This document shows, one piece after another, positions 61,710 through 64,000 of a stretch of 64,000 bases of DNA. The notes beneath the pieces are model-generated. The model ran no database searches and had not been told where the DNA came from. It saw only the letters and a program-made list of their open reading frames with translations. The position numbers and the translations under genes are program-made. The stretch lies in NCBI RefSeq assembly GCF_016892705.1, contig NZ_JAFEMB010000009.1, positions 62,001 to 126,000 of the forward strand, written 5' to 3'. The stretch's first letter is position 1; every line of letters starts with the position of its first letter. This stretch comes from Microvirga pudoricolor (GTDB taxonomy: Bacteria; Pseudomonadota; Alphaproteobacteria; Rhizobiales; Beijerinckiaceae).

Positions 61710-61727
61710 CTGTCATTCGTCTGTCAC
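61710..61727 (+). promoter_or_regulatory. Pho box
   Basis: CTGTCAT-TCGT-CTGTCAC consists of two 7-base direct repeats spaced by four bases, as in PhoB operators (CTGTCAT-N4-CTGTCAY). It lies 52 bases before the ATG of the phytase-like gene. Confidence 0.85.
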
Positions 61728-61778
61728 GGGATTGACGCAAGAGAACCCCGCCAACCTAAGCCATTTCGCGGGGATCCC

Positions 61779-63974
61779 ATGAAACGTCCCATTCACCGTT
61801 CCGTCGTCACCGGCCCGCTCGCCGCGCTCCTCCTGTCAGGCACCGCCCTCAGCGCTTCCGCGGCCGAATATTTCGACCGCATCGCGAGCTTCCCGATCAC
61901 GGCGAATATCCCGGCCGATGCTGACCAGAAGGGCGAAACCGTGGCCGAGATCATCTCGGCGAGCGACGACGGAAACCTGCTGGTCTATACGGACAGCCCC
62001 CGTAAGGAGATCGGCTTCATCGACATCACCGATCCGGCCAATCCGAAGCCCGGCGGCAAGCTGGCGGTGGGCGGCGAGCCGACGTCCGTCAAGGTCGTCG
62101 GCCCCATGGCTTTCGTGGCGATCAACACCTCGGAGAGCTTCACCAGCCCGAGCGGCAAGCTGGTTCTGGTGGACCTGAAGGCGCGCACGGTCACGGCCGA
62201 ATGCGCCCTGCCGGGCCAGCCGGATTCCGTGGCCGCCCATGCGGGCCTCCTGGCGATCGCCATCGAGAACGAGCGCGACGAGAAGGTTAATGACGGTGCC
62301 CTCCCGCAGATGCCTGCCGGTTCCCTGGTCATCGGAGCCTTGAACGGCAGCGGCGTCGATTGCGCGGCGCTGAAGACCGTGTCCCTCACAGGTCTCGCAG
62401 GCGTCGCCGGAGAAGACCCGGAGCCGGAATTCGTCGACATCAACGACGAGGGCAAAATCGTCGTCACGCTGCAGGAGAACAACCATATCGCCGTGGTGGA
62501 CGGCAAGACCGGCAAGGTCGATGCTCATTTCACAGCCGGGGCCGTGGACCTGAAGAACATCGACACCAAGCGCGACGGCCGGATCAGCCTCACCGATTCC
62601 AAGACCGGCGTGGTTCGTGAGCCCGATGCGGTGCATTGGATCGACGCCAACCGCTTCGTCACCGCCAACGAGGGCGACTGGAAGGGCGGCTCGCGCGGCT
62701 TCACGATCTTCAACAAGGACGGCTCCGTTGCCTACGAGTCCGGCGCGAGCCTGGAGCACGAGATCGTGGCGCTGGGCCACTACCCCGAGAAGCGCAACAG
62801 CAAGGGCGTCGAGATCGAGGGCTTGGAAACCGGCACCTTCGGGGCCGACCGCCTGATCTTCGTGGGCTCCGAGCGCGCCTCCGTGGTGGGCGTCTACAAG
62901 GATACGGGCGGGGCGCCCGAGCTGCTGCAGGTCCTGCCCACGGGTATCGGCCCCGAGGGGCTTGTCACCATCCCGTCCCGCAACCTGTTCGTCGCCACCA
63001 GCGAGATCGACCTGCACGGCGAGGGCGGCGTCGCCCCGCACGTGATGATCTACGGGCGCGCGGAGCGCGCCGCACCGGCCTATCCGACGATCCGCTCCGC
63101 GAAAGCCGCCGACGGACTGCCCATCGCCTGGGGTGCGCTGTCGGGCTTCGTGGCGGACCCGCAGCAAGCCGGCAGGCTCTACGCCGTCACGGACAGCGCC
63201 TATGGGGCCGCCCCCCGCATCCTCACGGTGGACGCCACCGGGAGCCCGGCCCTGATCACGGCGGAGACCCTCGTGACCCGCAACGGCCAGGCTGCCGAGA
63301 AGCTGGACCTGGAGGGCATCGCGAACGCCCGCGGCGGTGGCTTCTGGCTCGCCTCCGAGGGCAATCTGGAGAAGGGCGTGAGGAACCTCCTCGTCCGCGT
63401 GGACGCGAAGGGCGTGATCCAGGAGGAGGTCTCGCTGCCGGCCGCCCTTGAGGAGGGCGCGAAGAACTACGGCTTGGAAGGCGTGACCGTCACGGGCACC
63501 GGCGCGGACGAGACCGTCTGGGTCGCCGTCCAGCGCGAATGGGCGGACGACAAGAAGGGCCACGTGAAGCTTCTGGCCTACAAGCCTTCGAGCAAGAGCT
63601 GGGGGGCCGTGAGCTACCCCCTCGACAAGGCGGAGGCCGGATGGATCGGCCTGTCGGAGATGACCGCCGTGGGCGACCGGGTCATCATCATCGAGCGCGA
63701 CAACCAGATCGCCGAGAAGGCGAAGGTCAAGAAGCTCTATGCCGTGCCGCTCGCCGACATGAAGCCCGCGCCTTTGGGCGGTGAGCTGCCGGTGGTGAAG
63801 AAGACGGAGCTGCGTGACCTGCTGCCGGCGCTCAAGGCCCCAAAGGGCTACGTGCTCGACAAGGTGGAAAGCTTCGCGGTGGATCAGGCCGGCGACGCCT
63901 ATATCGTCACCGATAACGACGGTGTCGACGGCTCCTCCGGGGAGACGATCTTCCTCAAGCTGGGCAAGCTGTAA
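61779..63974 (+). CDS. Secreted phytase-like esterase (esterase-like activity of phytase family)
   Basis: The 731-residue precursor has a signal peptide (MKRPIHRSVVTGPLAALLLSGTALSASA). The N-terminal half is a beta-propeller with repeats such as GFIDITDPANPKPGG and VALGHYPEKRNSKGVEIEGLE. The C-terminal half has the phytase-esterase-like text AWGALSGFVADPQQAGRLYAVTDS, LDLEGIANARGGGFWLASEG and VDQAGDAYIVTDNDGVDGSSGE. It probably releases phosphate from organic phosphate in the periplasm or outside the cell. The Pho box makes phosphate starvation control very likely. No lipobox is present. Confidence 0.85.
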   Translation: MKRPIHRSVVTGPLAALLLSGTALSASAAEYFDRIASFPITANIPADADQKGETVAEIISASDDGNLLVYTDSPRKEIGFIDITDPANPKPGGKLAVGGEPTSVKVVGPMAFVAINTSESFTSPSGKLVLVDLKARTVTAECALPGQPDSVAAHAGLLAIAIENERDEKVNDGALPQMPAGSLVIGALNGSGVDCAALKTVSLTGLAGVAGEDPEPEFVDINDEGKIVVTLQENNHIAVVDGKTGKVDAHFTAGAVDLKNIDTKRDGRISLTDSKTGVVREPDAVHWIDANRFVTANEGDWKGGSRGFTIFNKDGSVAYESGASLEHEIVALGHYPEKRNSKGVEIEGLETGTFGADRLIFVGSERASVVGVYKDTGGAPELLQVLPTGIGPEGLVTIPSRNLFVATSEIDLHGEGGVAPHVMIYGRAERAAPAYPTIRSAKAADGLPIAWGALSGFVADPQQAGRLYAVTDSAYGAAPRILTVDATGSPALITAETLVTRNGQAAEKLDLEGIANARGGGFWLASEGNLEKGVRNLLVRVDAKGVIQEEVSLPAALEEGAKNYGLEGVTVTGTGADETVWVAVQREWADDKKGHVKLLAYKPSSKSWGAVSYPLDKAEAGWIGLSEMTAVGDRVIIIERDNQIAEKAKVKKLYAVPLADMKPAPLGGELPVVKKTELRDLLPALKAPKGYVLDKVESFAVDQAGDAYIVTDNDGVDGSSGETIFLKLGKL

Positions 63975-64000
63975 CGCCCCATGCGCACCGACAGGAGGGG

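Overview
The window is high-GC chromosomal DNA that reads like a free-living or plant/soil-associated alphaproteobacterium of the order Hyphomicrobiales (Rhizobiales), most likely Methylobacteriaceae and close to Microvirga. The reasons are family content rather than a marker gene: a CbrA/PdhS-type kinase, phasins, a bacteriophytochrome with an HWE kinase, an UPF0314/DUF2585 protein, an Irr-like iron box, many RTX proteins, a BacA/SbmA-type ABC exporter and rhizobial-type palindromic repeats. No rRNA, tRNA, CRISPR array, transposase or integrase was recognised.

Layout. 1-7 kb: a truncated flavoprotein disulfide reductase, a glycine-rich secreted protein, small unknown proteins, a GreA-family factor, an RTX protein and a Nudix hydrolase. 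7-17 kb: bacteriophytochrome kinase/response-regulator, a two-gene phasin operon, a PdhS/CbrA-like kinase with an overlapping GNAT gene, and a Pat-like acyl-CoA synthetase/acetyltransferase. 17-30 kb: bfd and bfr, a lutABC lactate operon, three tandem RTX genes, a cytochrome c, and a glcDEF glycolate oxidase operon carrying a DUF2585 gene. 30-35 kb: a long coiled-coil protein, a candidate PD-(D/E)XK nuclease, a DUF2076 protein, an SMR pump, an L,D-transpeptidase and a DMT transporter. 35-39.5 kb: groESL behind a CIRCE element, then a large mosaic RTX protein. 39.5-50 kb: rhodanese and a divergent GlxA-type regulator, an ECF sigma/anti-sigma unit, an aldo-keto reductase, an orphan iron/phosphonate-type binding protein, a flavodoxin-fold reductase and metNIQ. 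50-54 kb: a BacA-like ABC protein and a GH16 glucanase fused to RTX repeats (ExsH-like). 54.6-57 kb: an AT-richer two-gene islet (XRE regulator plus P-loop ATPase) followed by a cluster of palindromic repeats. 57-64 kb: VOC protein, SDR, UvrB and a phytase-like esterase with a near-perfect Pho box.

Themes. Two hydroxy-acid oxidation systems (lactate, glycolate) lie close to a cytochrome c. Iron storage (bfr/bfd) carries a likely Irr site. Six RTX proteins, five of them ending in the same C-terminal module, point to heavy type I secretion, although no type I transporter lies in the window. The least explained pieces are the XRE/ATPase islet with its duplicated operator, the nuclease-like gene whose ribosome binding site sits inside a hairpin, and the RTX family with its shared C-terminus and shared upstream element.
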